From Peptostreptococcus faecalis (GTDB lineage Bacteria > Bacillota > Clostridia > Peptostreptococcales > Peptostreptococcaceae): a stretch of 64,000 nucleotides of DNA. Position numbers and translations under genes: made by a program. Location: assembly GCF_900240845.1 (NCBI RefSeq), contig NZ_OERU01000005.1:1-64000 (forward strand). The letters run 5' to 3'. The notes below the pieces were generated by a model, which did no database searches, was not told the origin of the DNA, and saw nothing but the letters and a program-made list of their open reading frames with translations. How positions within the stretch are numbered: the stretch's first letter is position 1; the number at the start of each line of letters is the position of its first letter. Positions 47,450 through 57,227 of this stretch are shown here, piece by piece.

Positions 47450-47738
47450 TTAAAATCCACTCACTACGAACTTAATTATTAAAACTAAATTTTTATAATT
47501 GTTATTCTTTTTAAAATATTTAAAAATATAGTTTAATATAAAAATACACGCCATCACATTTGTGAGTGGCGTGTACTTTCTATCTTTATGTCAAAATTTT
47601 AAGAAGGTCATATTTACTTATCACCCTATGGTGAAAAAACATTATTTAATGTCAATTTATAGCATTTCATATTTAGCAATAACTATAATACTTTTATATA
47701 CTATATTTTAGTTTATACCTTATTTCCATCTTTTTAAA
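47450..47738. other. Spacer between the fermentation cluster and prfB
   Basis: AT-rich, no gene. It holds the ldhA terminator at 47539-47577 and a weak CACC/GGTG hairpin near 47622-47635. This is one boundary of the 47.7-58.9 kb island; no att-like repeat was seen. Confidence 0.6.
47539..47577 (-). terminator. Terminator of the had/acd/etf/ldhA operon
   Basis: TACACGCC/GGCGTGTA with inner CACA/TGTG, followed on the minus strand by TTTTTATA; 160 bases past ldhA. Confidence 0.82.
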
Positions 47739-48737
47739 CTACATGTTCATACAGTTTTCAATAGTTCCTGTTTCGATGCTGTTTTTGATATTGTTCAAAG
47801 CAGTTGATACCATATTATCTACAGCTGTTTCAGTGAAGAATGCAAAGTGTCCTGTAAGTACAACATTGTCCATTTCCATCAACTTTTCTACACAAGTACC
47901 TTTTATTTTTTCAAGATCAATATTCTGGTTTACATATAAAGTTTCGCACTCTAGTACGTCTATACCAGCTCCAGCTATTCTATTTTCTTCAAGAGCTTCT
48001 ATAATATCATCTATGTTTACAAGAGCTCCTCTACCTGTATTGATTACTATTGCATCTTTCTTCAAAAGCTTTATGTTGTCTTTATTGATTAGGTGATATG
48101 TACTATCTACTAATGGTAAGTGAAGAGAGATAACATCTGCTTCTTTTAGTAAATCATCTAGATTATCTCTGTATTCAAGAACACCTTCTGCATCTGGATT
48201 TTTTATCTGATCGTATCCGATTACCTTAGCTCCTAGCCCCTTGAATAATTTTGCAGCTGTTACACCTATTCTTCCTGTTCCTATGATACCAACAACACAA
48301 CTTCTAATTTCTTTTGAAATAAGATCTTTATTCCATGTGAAATCGCCTTTTTTCATAGCTGTCTCGATGTGTTTAACATTTCTTAAAAGCTGCATTGCAT
48401 GTGATACAGCTAATTCTGCAATAGCATTTGGAGAATATCTAGGTACATTAGTTATTGCTACTCCATATTTTTTTGCAGTTTCAAGGTCAAACATGTCAAC
48501 ACCAGCTGTTCTTGAAGCTATTTGATTTAATCCAAAATCTTTCATTGTCTTAAATATTTCTTCATCATTTACAGGTATAACTTGTTGAGTAGTGATTCCG
48601 TCAAATCCCTTAGCTTCTGCTATAGATTCTGCAGTTATCAATCCTTTATTTATAACAACTTCTATATTATTATCGTTAGACCATTTTTCTATTGCCTTTA
48701 CTTCATACGGTTGAACATGATACGCCAAAATTCTCAT
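47739..48737 (-). CDS. ldhA: (R)-2-hydroxyacid dehydrogenase (2-hydroxyisocaproate or aryl-lactate type)
   Basis: 332 residues of the D-isomer-specific 2-hydroxyacid dehydrogenase family. NAD motif GIIGTGRIGVTAAKLFKGLG (~147-166), catalytic Arg in INTGRGALVN, Glu in GIDVLECE and His in LTGHFAFFTE. It reduces a 2-oxoacid to the (R)-2-hydroxyacid that HadA then activates. Substrate (2-oxoisocaproate from leucine versus phenyl- or indolepyruvate) cannot be read from sequence. Last gene of the cluster, whereas in Clostridioides difficile, as I recall it, ldhA precedes hadA. Confidence 0.9.
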   Translation of the reverse strand: MRILAYHVQPYEVKAIEKWSNDNNIEVVINKGLITAESIAEAKGFDGITTQQVIPVNDEEIFKTMKDFGLNQIASRTAGVDMFDLETAKKYGVAITNVPRYSPNAIAELAVSHAMQLLRNVKHIETAMKKGDFTWNKDLISKEIRSCVVGIIGTGRIGVTAAKLFKGLGAKVIGYDQIKNPDAEGVLEYRDNLDDLLKEADVISLHLPLVDSTYHLINKDNIKLLKKDAIVINTGRGALVNIDDIIEALEENRIAGAGIDVLECETLYVNQNIDLEKIKGTCVEKLMEMDNVVLTGHFAFFTETAVDNMVSTALNNIKNSIETGTIENCMNM

Positions 48738-48797
48738 TTTCTCCTCCTAAACAAACACATATAATATTTTTCCAAATTAATATAAATTGTATATTTT

Positions 48798-49808
48798 TTA
48801 TTCTATTGAATCAATAGAACTGATTATTTCTGGTATTACCTTGTATAAATCTCCTACTATTCCGTAGTCAGCTACGTTAAATATTGGAGCGTCTGGATCT
48901 GAGTTAATTGCAACTATAATATCTGATTCCTTCATACCTGCTAAATGCTGTATTGCACCTGATATACCACAAGCTATGTAAAGGTTTGGTTTTACAGTTA
49001 CACCAGTCTGCCCAACCTGATGTGCTCTATCTATCCATCCTGAATCTACAGCTGCTCTTGATGAACCTACTACTCCGCCTAATTTATCTGCTAATTCTTC
49101 TATTAGCTTAAATCCGTCGGCAGTCTTTAATCCTAGTCCACCAGATACTATTATGTTTGCATCTGTTAGAGATACTTTTTCATGAGCAGATTTCACAACT
49201 TCTAAAACCTTAGTTCTGATGTCTGATTCTTTTAGATCATAGTCAAGTCTTACAACTTCACCTTCTCTAGTAGTATCTTTTTTAGCTTTGTCCATTACAC
49301 CTGGTCTAACTGTTGACATCTGAGGTCTAGAGTCTGGACATATAATTGTAGCCATTATATTCCCACCAAATGCTGGTCTTGTCTGTTTTATCTTTCCGTC
49401 TTCTTCATCAATTTCTAGTTTAGTACAGTCTGCTGTAAGACCAGTATTTAATCTAGAAGCTATTCTAGGTGCTAAATCTCTACCTATGTGAGTTGCTCCT
49501 AAAAGCATTATTTCTGGTTTTATTTCATTTACAGCGTCAACTATAACTTTTGTGTACGCGTCAGTAGTGAAGTTTTCTAATAAATCACCTTCTGCAACGT
49601 ATACAGTTTCAGCTCCATATGAAATTAATTCAGGAATTAAATGCTCTATATTATTTCCTACTAGTATTGCATTTAGCTTCTTTCCTTTTACGTCTGCTAA
49701 TTTTCTTCCTTCTCCCAGTAATTCTATAACAACTGGTGTTAATGTTCCTTGTCTCTGTTCAGCAAAGACCCATATGTCGTTGTACTGATTTATATCCTGT
49801 CTCTCCAT
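48798..49808 (-). CDS. etfA: Electron transfer flavoprotein alpha subunit
   Basis: 336 residues. C-terminal FAD domain with [43 protein letters not shown] and [21 protein letters not shown]. With EtfB it carries electrons to the adjacent acyl-CoA dehydrogenase; in clostridial systems of this kind the complex can bifurcate electrons from NADH to enoyl-CoA and ferredoxin. Bifurcation is inferred from context. 60 bases before ldhA. Confidence 0.95.
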   Translation of the reverse strand: MERQDINQYNDIWVFAEQRQGTLTPVVIELLGEGRKLADVKGKKLNAILVGNNIEHLIPELISYGAETVYVAEGDLLENFTTDAYTKVIVDAVNEIKPEIMLLGATHIGRDLAPRIASRLNTGLTADCTKLEIDEEDGKIKQTRPAFGGNIMATIICPDSRPQMSTVRPGVMDKAKKDTTREGEVVRLDYDLKESDIRTKVLEVVKSAHEKVSLTDANIIVSGGLGLKTADGFKLIEELADKLGGVVGSSRAAVDSGWIDRAHQVGQTGVTVKPNLYIACGISGAIQHLAGMKESDIIVAINSDPDAPIFNVADYGIVGDLYKVIPEIISSIDSIE

Positions 49809-49834
49809 AATATTATTCTCCCCAAAACCGATGA

Positions 49835-50620
49835 CTATATTATATGTACTTGCTTTAATTCCGCTACTAATTTAGATGCAACTTCTTTTTCAGTTCCTTC
49901 AAGTATTACACCCTTGCCTTTTACTTCTGGTGTAAATGATTTGAATACTCTAGTTGGAGAAGCTTTTAATCCAACTTCAGTAGTTGTAATATCAACATCA
50001 TTTATTGTCATAAAAGGAATTTCTTTTTTATATGCATCAAATATCTTATCTATATACATATGTCTTGGCTCATTAAGCTCTTTAACTGCTGTTAATAGAA
50101 CAGGCATTTCAACTTCAATTAGTTCATATCCATCTTCTAGCTGTCTCTTAACTCTTAAAGTTTTTCCATTCATCTCTAAATCTTCTACGTATGTAACCTG
50201 TGGAATTCCAAGTTTTTCAGATATCTGAGGTCCAACCTGAGCAGTATCTCCATCTATTGCTTGTCTTCCTGCTAATATTAAGTCGTAGTTTCCTATTTTC
50301 TTAATTGCAGCAGCTATTGCATTAGATGTAGCCCATGTGTCTGATCCACCAAAAGCTCTATCTGTAAGTAATATAGCATTATCAGCACCCATTGCTAAAC
50401 ATTCTCTCAACATCACATCTGCCTGTGGAGGCCCCATAGATAATACTGTGATTTCAACATTATCATATGTATCTTTTATTGTTAAAGCCTGCTCTAATGC
50501 GTTTGCATCATCAGGATTTAGTATACTTGGCACACCTTCTCTTATCAGTGTGTTCGTTTCTTTATCTATCTTAACTTCCGTTGTATCCGGTACTTGTTTT
50601 ACACAAACTATGATCTTCAA
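49835..50620 (-). CDS. etfB: Electron transfer flavoprotein beta subunit
   Basis: 261 residues. N-terminal [17 protein letters not shown] and [12 protein letters not shown], central [22 protein letters not shown]: typical EtfB. Partner of EtfA downstream (26 bases) and of the acyl-CoA dehydrogenase upstream (16 bases). Confidence 0.96.
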   Translation of the reverse strand: MKIIVCVKQVPDTTEVKIDKETNTLIREGVPSILNPDDANALEQALTIKDTYDNVEITVLSMGPPQADVMLRECLAMGADNAILLTDRAFGGSDTWATSNAIAAAIKKIGNYDLILAGRQAIDGDTAQVGPQISEKLGIPQVTYVEDLEMNGKTLRVKRQLEDGYELIEVEMPVLLTAVKELNEPRHMYIDKIFDAYKKEIPFMTINDVDITTTEVGLKASPTRVFKSFTPEVKGKGVILEGTEKEVASKLVAELKQVHII

Positions 50621-50636
50621 AATCTACACCACCTTC

Positions 50637-51779
50637 TTATTTTAATACGTTTCCTGCTATTATCATTTGCTGAACTTGAGAAGTTCCTTCATATATAGGA
50701 AGTATTCTCGCATCACGGAATATTCTTTCAATTCTATAATCTTTAACATATCCGTATCCACCATGTAATTGTAGTGCTACGTATGCAACTTCATTTGCTA
50801 CCTCAGCAGCGTAGTATTTTGCCATAGAAGACATTAAAGCTGGACTCTGTCCTTCATCCTTAAGCTGAGCCGCCTGGAAAACTAAAAGTCTTGCAGCTTC
50901 TATCTTAGTAGCCATTTCAGCTATTTTAAACTGAGTGTTCTGGAATTTAGAAATTGTCTTTCCAAACTGAACTCTTTCCTTAGTGTACTTAACTGCTTCG
51001 TCTAATGCACTTTGTGCAACACCTACAGCCTGCGCAGCAACACCTATTCTACCAGCTTCAAGAGTGTTCATCATTACGTTGAATCCCTTACCTTCTTTTC
51101 CTAGTAGATTTTCCTTAGGAACTTTAACGTTTTCAAATATTAAATCTGAAGTCCTAGTACCTCTGATTCCTAGTTTGTCTTCATGAGCACCAGCTGAGAA
51201 ACCTTCCCAGTTTGATTCAACTATGAAAGTAGAAATCCCTCTAGTACCCTTACCTTTTTCTGTAACTGCAGATACTACTGCAAAGTCACAGAAAGGAGCA
51301 TTTGTTATCCAGCATTTTCTACCGTTTAGTATGTAGTAATCACCTTCTAAATGTGCAGTTGTCTGTGTAGCACCTGCATCAGATCCAGCACCTGGTTCAG
51401 TAAGACCAAATGCACCTACTTTAGTTCCTTCTGCAAGTGGCTTAAGGTATTTTTCTTTTTGTTCTTTTGTTCCAAAGTTTACAAGAGGTAGCGCCACTAG
51501 TGAAGCTCCTGCTGTTAAGAATGTACCACAAGATGCATCAGCTCTTGATAATTCTTCCATAATTATTGCATAAGATACATAATCTGCTCCTGCTCCACCA
51601 AATTCTCTAGGAACTATCGGGCAAGAAAATTTATATCTAGAAAGTTTTTCCATAAACTCTTTAGGCATCTCTTCGCCATATCTATCCATGTTTTCAGCTA
51701 AATCAGTATCATATAATTCACGCTGGCAAAAATCTTTTATAGACTTTTTTACTAATTCATGCTCTTTTTTAAATATCAT
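50637..51779 (-). CDS. acdB: Acyl-CoA dehydrogenase (enoyl-CoA reductase of the 2-hydroxyacid pathway)
   Basis: 380 residues, normal ACAD length. FAD motifs FGLTEPGAGSDAGA and CWITNAPF; catalytic Glu in LPIYEGTSQVQQ (~366); signature RIGVAAQAVGVAQSALDEAV. In this pathway it works in the reducing direction, turning 2-enoyl-CoA (isocaprenoyl- or cinnamoyl-type) into the saturated acyl-CoA with Etf. Directly between hadC and etfB. Confidence 0.92.
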   Translation of the reverse strand: MIFKKEHELVKKSIKDFCQRELYDTDLAENMDRYGEEMPKEFMEKLSRYKFSCPIVPREFGGAGADYVSYAIIMEELSRADASCGTFLTAGASLVALPLVNFGTKEQKEKYLKPLAEGTKVGAFGLTEPGAGSDAGATQTTAHLEGDYYILNGRKCWITNAPFCDFAVVSAVTEKGKGTRGISTFIVESNWEGFSAGAHEDKLGIRGTRTSDLIFENVKVPKENLLGKEGKGFNVMMNTLEAGRIGVAAQAVGVAQSALDEAVKYTKERVQFGKTISKFQNTQFKIAEMATKIEAARLLVFQAAQLKDEGQSPALMSSMAKYYAAEVANEVAYVALQLHGGYGYVKDYRIERIFRDARILPIYEGTSQVQQMIIAGNVLK

Positions 51780-51803
51780 CTTAAACCTCCAAAGTCTAAT
51801 TTT

Positions 51804-52928
51804 TTACGCTAATATATCAGCAAAAGTTTGAATTCTTGTTCTTATTTGTTCTATACTTGTTGACTGTTGTTCTGTTTCAATGTATAAGTGAGGAATCTCT
51901 GCTCCATCTAAATCCATTTTTACAATTGGATAATCATATTCTTCTGGGTCACAGAATTTCATCATAGCGTAAACTACACCATCTAAATCCAATCTCTTAA
52001 CATTTTCAACAATCATTTTTCCTCTCTTCTTATATGGATCATAAGCAAGAGTACATCCTTCGATGTTAGACCACTGTCTAGCCAATCTTTCAAGTGCATT
52101 GTCACCATCAGGTACAGGAGTCATAAATTGTCTACTTTCCTGAGCTGTATTGTCATACGCAACTGCTATATTGTTGCTTTCAAATACATCTAATATTTCC
52201 TTAGAATCAAGTATTATTCCTGTTACTAAAACTTTCTTTCCAGTAAAGTTTTCTTTTGGCATAGCCTTAAGTGTTTTGTTTAATTCTTTCACTAATTCAG
52301 TGTGATCTTCTTTTTTCATGAAGTGACCACTCTTAATTACACAGTTTCTTATATAAGGAGTAATTGTATTTAAATAATCAGGAACTAATTCTACAAATTC
52401 TCTCATTACAGCTCTGTGCTCATTGTATATATCTATACTTTTAGCCATGCTTTCTTCTGTTATTTCATGACCACATATATCTTCTAGTTTCTTTTTTACA
52501 CCTTCAAATTCAGTTATTAGGTAGTCTACACCGGCTTGTATTTTTCTATTCTGAGGGTAAACAAAAGGTATCATTGGAATTGAAGTAACTCCAGATTTCC
52601 AGTTTTGAGTCATACAAATCAATGTATCACACATACATGGAATTATTATTGCAGACAAACCATTGTAGCTTCCTCTTAATCCATATTCCATTATTGATTG
52701 CATTATTGAACATGCAAATGCAGGAAAATACTGGTTAGCACTTTCTAGTTCAACCTGTCCTCCCCAAATTCCCATTGGAATCATTCCAGATGCATGTACT
52801 ATTTCTTCTGGAGTATAAACAGGAGCACAACCTACTACTTTATTTCCACTAGCTAAATAATCCTTCATCAATTGTTTTGGGTTATTTGCAGCATATTCAA
52901 ATTTTGAAATTAATTCATTTAGAGCCAT
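51804..52928 (-). CDS. hadC: (R)-2-hydroxyacyl-CoA dehydratase, beta-type subunit
   Basis: 374 residues of the HgdB/FldC/HadC family. N-terminal [25 protein letters not shown] and cysteines of [16 protein letters not shown] supply ligands for the [4Fe-4S] cluster. Pairs with HadB; together they dehydrate (R)-2-hydroxyacyl-CoA by a ketyl-radical route after one-electron activation. The start overlaps the hadB stop as TAATG, with AAAGGAGG just inside hadB. Confidence 0.93.
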   Translation of the reverse strand: MALNELISKFEYAANNPKQLMKDYLASGNKVVGCAPVYTPEEIVHASGMIPMGIWGGQVELESANQYFPAFACSIMQSIMEYGLRGSYNGLSAIIIPCMCDTLICMTQNWKSGVTSIPMIPFVYPQNRKIQAGVDYLITEFEGVKKKLEDICGHEITEESMAKSIDIYNEHRAVMREFVELVPDYLNTITPYIRNCVIKSGHFMKKEDHTELVKELNKTLKAMPKENFTGKKVLVTGIILDSKEILDVFESNNIAVAYDNTAQESRQFMTPVPDGDNALERLARQWSNIEGCTLAYDPYKKRGKMIVENVKRLDLDGVVYAMMKFCDPEEYDYPIVKMDLDGAEIPHLYIETEQQSTSIEQIRTRIQTFADILA

Positions 52929-54151
52929 TATTGTTTTCCTCCTTTTGCCATATTTTCGTCCATTACTTCTACTAGACCTTCTACTCTTGTTTCAAACTGT
53001 GCTTCAGCAAAGTTTCTTGGATCGGCTTGATCTCCATCAAATCCAGCATATGGTATTTTTGTCTTTTCATAAACTCTTCTCTGCATTTCATACTGTATAA
53101 AGCTCATCAATTTACAACTTCTGTTCATATGATAAAGAGCTCCGTTACAATCTCCTTCGATAAGAGAGTTTACTCTGTACTCAACCATTTTTTCTATATT
53201 TACGTTGTTAAACATAGAACTGTATGCTCTTGCCATTCCATCTAGGTCATTTACTTCGTATTGTAATGCCCAAGCATGAGGATAAACACTACCAGTCATA
53301 TTGACACCCTTTTTAGCCAAAGATTTCATCTTGTATCCTATGTATGGCCAGCAAGGTATTCCTTCCATCATTATTCTGTAGTTTTCTTCACCTCTAAATG
53401 AACTCGTTCCTTCTTTAGCATTTTCTTCTAAGTATTCTACTAGTAATTTAAATGCTTCTGTAGTCTCTTTCTTTCCTCTAGCACAAACGATTACTGCCAT
53501 ATATGTGAATAGATCAAAACCATTCATAGGAGATGGGAAATTTCCTTGTGGTAAACTCATTGAATATTTCCAAAGGTTACCGTTTTCTGAAGAAATTTTC
53601 ATTACTTCTGTCAATCTTTCAGGATCGAATTTCTTTCCTGATATCTTTTCAAATTGTTTGATAGCTTCTTCAAATTGTCCTCTTAAATATTTAACTCTAG
53701 TGTCAGATACTTCATACTCGTAGTTGTATGTAGTGTCTATCATTATTAGAGGTATATCTAATTCTCTAGCTATATTTTCATACCATTTGATAACTTCGTT
53801 ACATATATTGTTACAGCAGCATAAGAAATCTGGTTCTGGTATTGGTAATGCATCAGATCTTCCCTTTATTAGCACACCAAAGTTAGTTCTTGCATATGCA
53901 CATAAATCATTTGAATATCCTTTATCTTCAGCTAATTCGCAAAGCTCTAAAGATTCTTTTTTAGCTGCAACTCCGGCTGCATGGTTTTCAGGATAACATA
54001 AATTTAAGTCAAAAATTTCTGCTAATTCCTGAGGAAATACAGATGTTGCCCAGCCTACAGGTCTACCTTCTTCTTTAGCTTTAAATGCGTTAGCATATTG
54101 TTCTGCGAGTAAATCATTTATAACTTTTCTTGCATCCTTCTTTTCTTCCAT
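52928..54151 (-). CDS. hadB: (R)-2-hydroxyacyl-CoA dehydratase, alpha-type subunit
   Basis: 407 residues from the ATG at 54151 (MEEKKDARK), which follows GGAGG; a TTG five codons upstream lies on the ribosome site. HgdA/FldB/HadB family with [19 protein letters not shown] (~113-131) carrying cluster cysteines and [21 protein letters not shown] near the N-terminus. Usually an activator gene (hadI/fldI) sits before it; here only 26 bases separate it from hadA. Confidence 0.93.
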   Translation of the reverse strand: MEEKKDARKVINDLLAEQYANAFKAKEEGRPVGWATSVFPQELAEIFDLNLCYPENHAAGVAAKKESLELCELAEDKGYSNDLCAYARTNFGVLIKGRSDALPIPEPDFLCCCNNICNEVIKWYENIARELDIPLIMIDTTYNYEYEVSDTRVKYLRGQFEEAIKQFEKISGKKFDPERLTEVMKISSENGNLWKYSMSLPQGNFPSPMNGFDLFTYMAVIVCARGKKETTEAFKLLVEYLEENAKEGTSSFRGEENYRIMMEGIPCWPYIGYKMKSLAKKGVNMTGSVYPHAWALQYEVNDLDGMARAYSSMFNNVNIEKMVEYRVNSLIEGDCNGALYHMNRSCKLMSFIQYEMQRRVYEKTKIPYAGFDGDQADPRNFAEAQFETRVEGLVEVMDENMAKGGKQ

Positions 54152-54177
54152 TTCCAACACCTCCAAAACTGTTTATT

Positions 54178-55395
54178 TTACAATCCTTTAACAATCCCCT
54201 TGTTCTTTAATTCTTCAAGTTCAACTGTTCTAATTCCAACACCATTTAATACTTCCTCTGTATGTTCACCTAACTTAGGAGCTCTAACATATTCTCCTCT
54301 AGGATTTTCTGTAAACATTACTGGAGTATTAAATATAACTCCTTCATTTCCGTTTTCGTAAGTATGCTTGATTAAATAATCGTTTGCCCAACACTGTTCA
54401 TCATGTAATACATCATAAGGTGTTGCAAGTTTCTCGTATGGTATTCCAGCTCTCTGTAGTCTGTCAGCCCATTCTTCGAAAGGTTTTTTGATAAATTCTT
54501 CTTCCATCATTGTTACGAATTCTTCTATATAGTTAACTGCACTCTTTAATGTACTGTATTTGCTTCCTATTAGATCTGGTCTTTCTATTACCATGTTACA
54601 GAAATTAGGGAACCACTTATCATACTGGAAGAATGCTATCTGAATCCATGTACCATCTGAACACTTATAAGTAGTATTAAGTGGGTTAGGTGGTTGACGA
54701 CGAGTTATTGGCATTTCGTAACCGTAGTGAGCAGCTGATACCATTATACCCATTCCGAATACTGCAGTATGGAACAATGAAACAGTAACTCTTTCACCTG
54801 CACCAGTTTCTTTTCTCTTATATAATGCAGAACAAATACCAGCAGCTAAACTCATTCCTGCATAGTGATCTCCAAGTCCTGCAACCGGGTTACAAGGAGA
54901 AGTTCCTTTTTCCATTAAACTCATTGCTACTCCACCTCTAGCAAAGTAAGCTGTATAGTCAAACGCTGGATTATCCTTAGCTGGACCCTTATCTCCATAT
55001 CCTAGCAAGTGACCATATATAATGTGAGGAGCTCTCTTTTTAACTTCCTCGTAATTAAGTCCACTCTTATCAAGTGCTTTTTGTCTAGTATTAGTTAAAA
55101 AAACGTCTGCTTCTTCAAGAAGTTTGTAAATTACTTCTACACCTTCTTTTGTATTAGTATCAATTACTATATCTTTCTTACCAGCGTTTTCTATTTCAAA
55201 CATTGGGTTTTCTTCTTCTGTAGCAGGGAAACACCACTGTATTCCTACTACTCTCATTGAGTCACCAAAAGTTGGCTCTATTTTAATTACTTCTGCCCCC
55301 CAGTCAGCAAGTAATCTTCCACAAATTGGTGCTGCAACAAAGTTTGCATACTCAATTACTCTTACACCTTCTAATGGCAATCCTGTTTTTGACAT
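54178..55395 (-). CDS. hadA: 2-Hydroxyacyl-CoA transferase (family III; HadA/FldA type)
   Basis: 405 residues from the ATG at 55395, seven bases after AGGAGG. Family III CoA-transferase: N-terminal GVRVIEYANFVAAPICGRLL, catalytic Asp176 in VAGLGDHYAGMSLA. It moves CoA from an enoyl- or acyl-CoA product to the 2-hydroxyacid made by LdhA, activating it for HadBC. First gene of the catabolic operon behind a near-perfect sigma-54 promoter. HadA (leucine) versus FldA (aromatic) cannot be decided by eye. Confidence 0.92.
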   Translation of the reverse strand: MSKTGLPLEGVRVIEYANFVAAPICGRLLADWGAEVIKIEPTFGDSMRVVGIQWCFPATEEENPMFEIENAGKKDIVIDTNTKEGVEVIYKLLEEADVFLTNTRQKALDKSGLNYEEVKKRAPHIIYGHLLGYGDKGPAKDNPAFDYTAYFARGGVAMSLMEKGTSPCNPVAGLGDHYAGMSLAAGICSALYKRKETGAGERVTVSLFHTAVFGMGIMVSAAHYGYEMPITRRQPPNPLNTTYKCSDGTWIQIAFFQYDKWFPNFCNMVIERPDLIGSKYSTLKSAVNYIEEFVTMMEEEFIKKPFEEWADRLQRAGIPYEKLATPYDVLHDEQCWANDYLIKHTYENGNEGVIFNTPVMFTENPRGEYVRAPKLGEHTEEVLNGVGIRTVELEELKNKGIVKGL

Positions 55396-55465
55396 AACTC
55401 TACCTCCTAAAAATTTAATGATACTCTTTTGTATTAGAAGCACTTTTTACTTCTTGCCTATTATT

Positions 55466-55483
55466 AAGCAAACTGCGTGCCAA
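55466..55483 (-). promoter_or_regulatory. Sigma-54 promoter of the had operon
   Basis: Minus strand TTGGCACGCAGTTTGCTT: GG of -24 and GC of -12 at the correct spacing, full match to TTGGCACR-N4-TTGCW. 73 bases before the hadA ATG. Confidence 0.93.
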
Positions 55484-55641
55484 AAAAAATCTTTTTCAAA
55501 AAAAAATCTTTTATTTGTTCAAGTTAGCCTATTATTTAACATTTATGAAATTATATTTTTTTAAATTAAACATTTTTTTTTATTTTTTTATAATTTTTTT
55601 CGTTTTTTTAGATAAATATCACCTTTATATAGTGTTTTTAT

Positions 55642-55655
55642 TTGCAAAATGCAAA
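55642..55655. promoter_or_regulatory. Candidate enhancer (UAS) site 1 of the had sigma-54 promoter
   Basis: TTGCAAAATGCAAA, containing the palindrome TTGCA-AAA-TGCAA. About 160 bases upstream of the -24 box; an exact inverted copy lies at 55811-55824. Confidence 0.45.
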
Positions 55656-55690
55656 AAAAAACGAGACTGTATCAAACAATCTCGTTTAAA
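55652..55690 (-). terminator. Terminator after the YkvI-type transporter gene
   Basis: On the minus strand AAACGAGA pairs with TCTCGTTT, followed by TTTTTT. It separates the transporter transcript from the had promoter. Confidence 0.75.
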
Positions 55691-55810
55691 ATTATCATTT
55701 TTATTTAATTTTTATTTATTACTTAGCATTTTGTTTGTTAATTAACTATTTTTATGTCCTTCTAGTCCTTTTTCCCTTATTTAATAACTTTTTTGCTTTT
55801 AGCAAATTAA

Positions 55811-55824
55811 TTTGCATTTTGCAA
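55811..55824. promoter_or_regulatory. Candidate enhancer (UAS) site 2
   Basis: TTTGCATTTTGCAA, exact reverse complement of site 1, ~330 bases upstream of the -24 box and partly overlapping another palindrome GCAAATTAATTTGC (55802-55815). Confidence 0.45.
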
Positions 55825-55847
55825 AAAATTATTATTTGCTTTGCTTT

Positions 55848-57059
55848 TTAAGCTTCTTCGTCATATATACTAGATATTTCTCCGTCTTCAATTCTTTGTG
55901 CTATCCATTTATGATCTGGATTTTCTCTTTTGAATTTTCTGTTTTTGTGCACTCCTATTGTTAAAAATGGTATAACAATTACTGCTATACCTAAGTAACC
56001 GCAGTATCCATATCCATATTTCACTATATTGCTAAGCCCTGTAAGAGATGCTAATGTTGCTAATACCATTATAGCACATGCTATAAATACTCTTCTGTAT
56101 GTTCTTTTTCTAATAAACATCAGCTTTTTATTATCTTCAAATCTGTTTACTAATCCAAAAATTGTAGTGACCCCAGTAGATATCAAACATAAGAACAGCA
56201 AAACTTGATATGCAATCGTAATGCCTGCATGTCCTGTATTCTGAGCAACATAAAGAGTCGGAAGAGTGGTTTGACCAGCTGCTGTAAATTCACTATACCA
56301 ACCAAGCAGCATTGTTACTGCTAAACATAATGCTACTGCGTTCATCACAAATGAAATAGCCATAGAAGCTGTTGCTTGCTTTTCATTTTTAAGAAGTTCT
56401 CTTGACGCTGCAGCTAATGATGGAATTACCACTGATTGGAATCCTGCATATACAAATATCATCAGAAACGGCTGCCACATATTACCTCCCCAAAATGTTT
56501 TATTGGAAAATATTTCAGAAATTTCTGGTGTTTTAAGTTTGATTCCCGTTATAAATATGACTAAGCAACATACTATTATAACTACTGACATTACACCTGC
56601 AGCACTTGAAACAACAATTGCACCATATATAGTAAGAAGTAATAAAACAGCTCCTACGATTAATGTAGCTAAAGCTTTGGGAACTCCCATTGTCTCAAAT
56701 ACCGCTACTGCACCTGCTATTACTGCACTGACAGCTACTATTACCATCAGATAGTAGTAAATTTCCCATGTAATTTCCAATTTAGTATAAGGTCTCCATA
56801 ATTCATCAAATAATTCCTTGTAATTCTTGCAATCAAAGTTATTGTACATTACAATAGCTTCTCTAAGAGCAAGCGTCAATAAAAGCATTGCCAAAACTGC
56901 TGCTACAGGAGCAGTCCATCCAAACTGAACATAATACTGAGTTTCTTGGTTACCAGTTGCAAATCCTCCACCTGCGTGAGAACCAAATAATACCGATGCT
57001 ACACCAAATACCGCTCCTAGTGTTGCCAACATACTGGTTTTTTTCAATTTTTCTTTCAT
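55848..57059 (-). CDS. YkvI-family amino-acid/sodium-symporter-like permease
   Basis: 403 residues, about ten to eleven membrane helices. The N-terminal VLFGSHAGGGFATGNQETQYYVQFGW (first half of helix 1 and loop) is characteristic of YkvI-type proteins related to LeuT-fold amino-acid carriers. Between the sigma-54 regulator and had operon, with its own -24/-12 promoter, so it most likely imports the amino acid or related substrate fermented by the cluster (inference). Start after AAGGGGGGA. Confidence 0.8.
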   Translation of the reverse strand: MKEKLKKTSMLATLGAVFGVASVLFGSHAGGGFATGNQETQYYVQFGWTAPVAAVLAMLLLTLALREAIVMYNNFDCKNYKELFDELWRPYTKLEITWEIYYYLMVIVAVSAVIAGAVAVFETMGVPKALATLIVGAVLLLLTIYGAIVVSSAAGVMSVVIIVCCLVIFITGIKLKTPEISEIFSNKTFWGGNMWQPFLMIFVYAGFQSVVIPSLAAASRELLKNEKQATASMAISFVMNAVALCLAVTMLLGWYSEFTAAGQTTLPTLYVAQNTGHAGITIAYQVLLFLCLISTGVTTIFGLVNRFEDNKKLMFIRKRTYRRVFIACAIMVLATLASLTGLSNIVKYGYGYCGYLGIAVIVIPFLTIGVHKNRKFKRENPDHKWIAQRIEDGEISSIYDEEA

Positions 57060-57111
57060 TTCTATCCCCCCTTAAACAATATAAAGATAAATCTATCTTT
57101 ACTTATTTAAG

Positions 57112-57129
57112 AAGCAAATTTCATGCCAG
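57112..57129 (-). promoter_or_regulatory. Sigma-54 promoter of the transporter gene
   Basis: Minus strand CTGGCATGAAATTTGCTT: GG and GC elements at correct -24/-12 spacing. 55 bases before the transporter ATG. Confidence 0.88.
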
Positions 57130-57227
57130 TTTATTATTAAGGTTATTTTGTTTTTATACCATATACTTTTTTATTTTTTTACTTGTAATAGTTATGTAAT
57201 TAATCACATTTTTAAATAATTCTTCTA

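Noticed and set aside
55733-55746. TTGTTAATTAAC as a Rex operator near the had operon (also at 22157-22168 before groES)
   Set aside because: Rex sites need TTGTTAA-N4-TTAACAA; here the half-sites are fused without the spacer. Probably a chance AT-rich palindrome.
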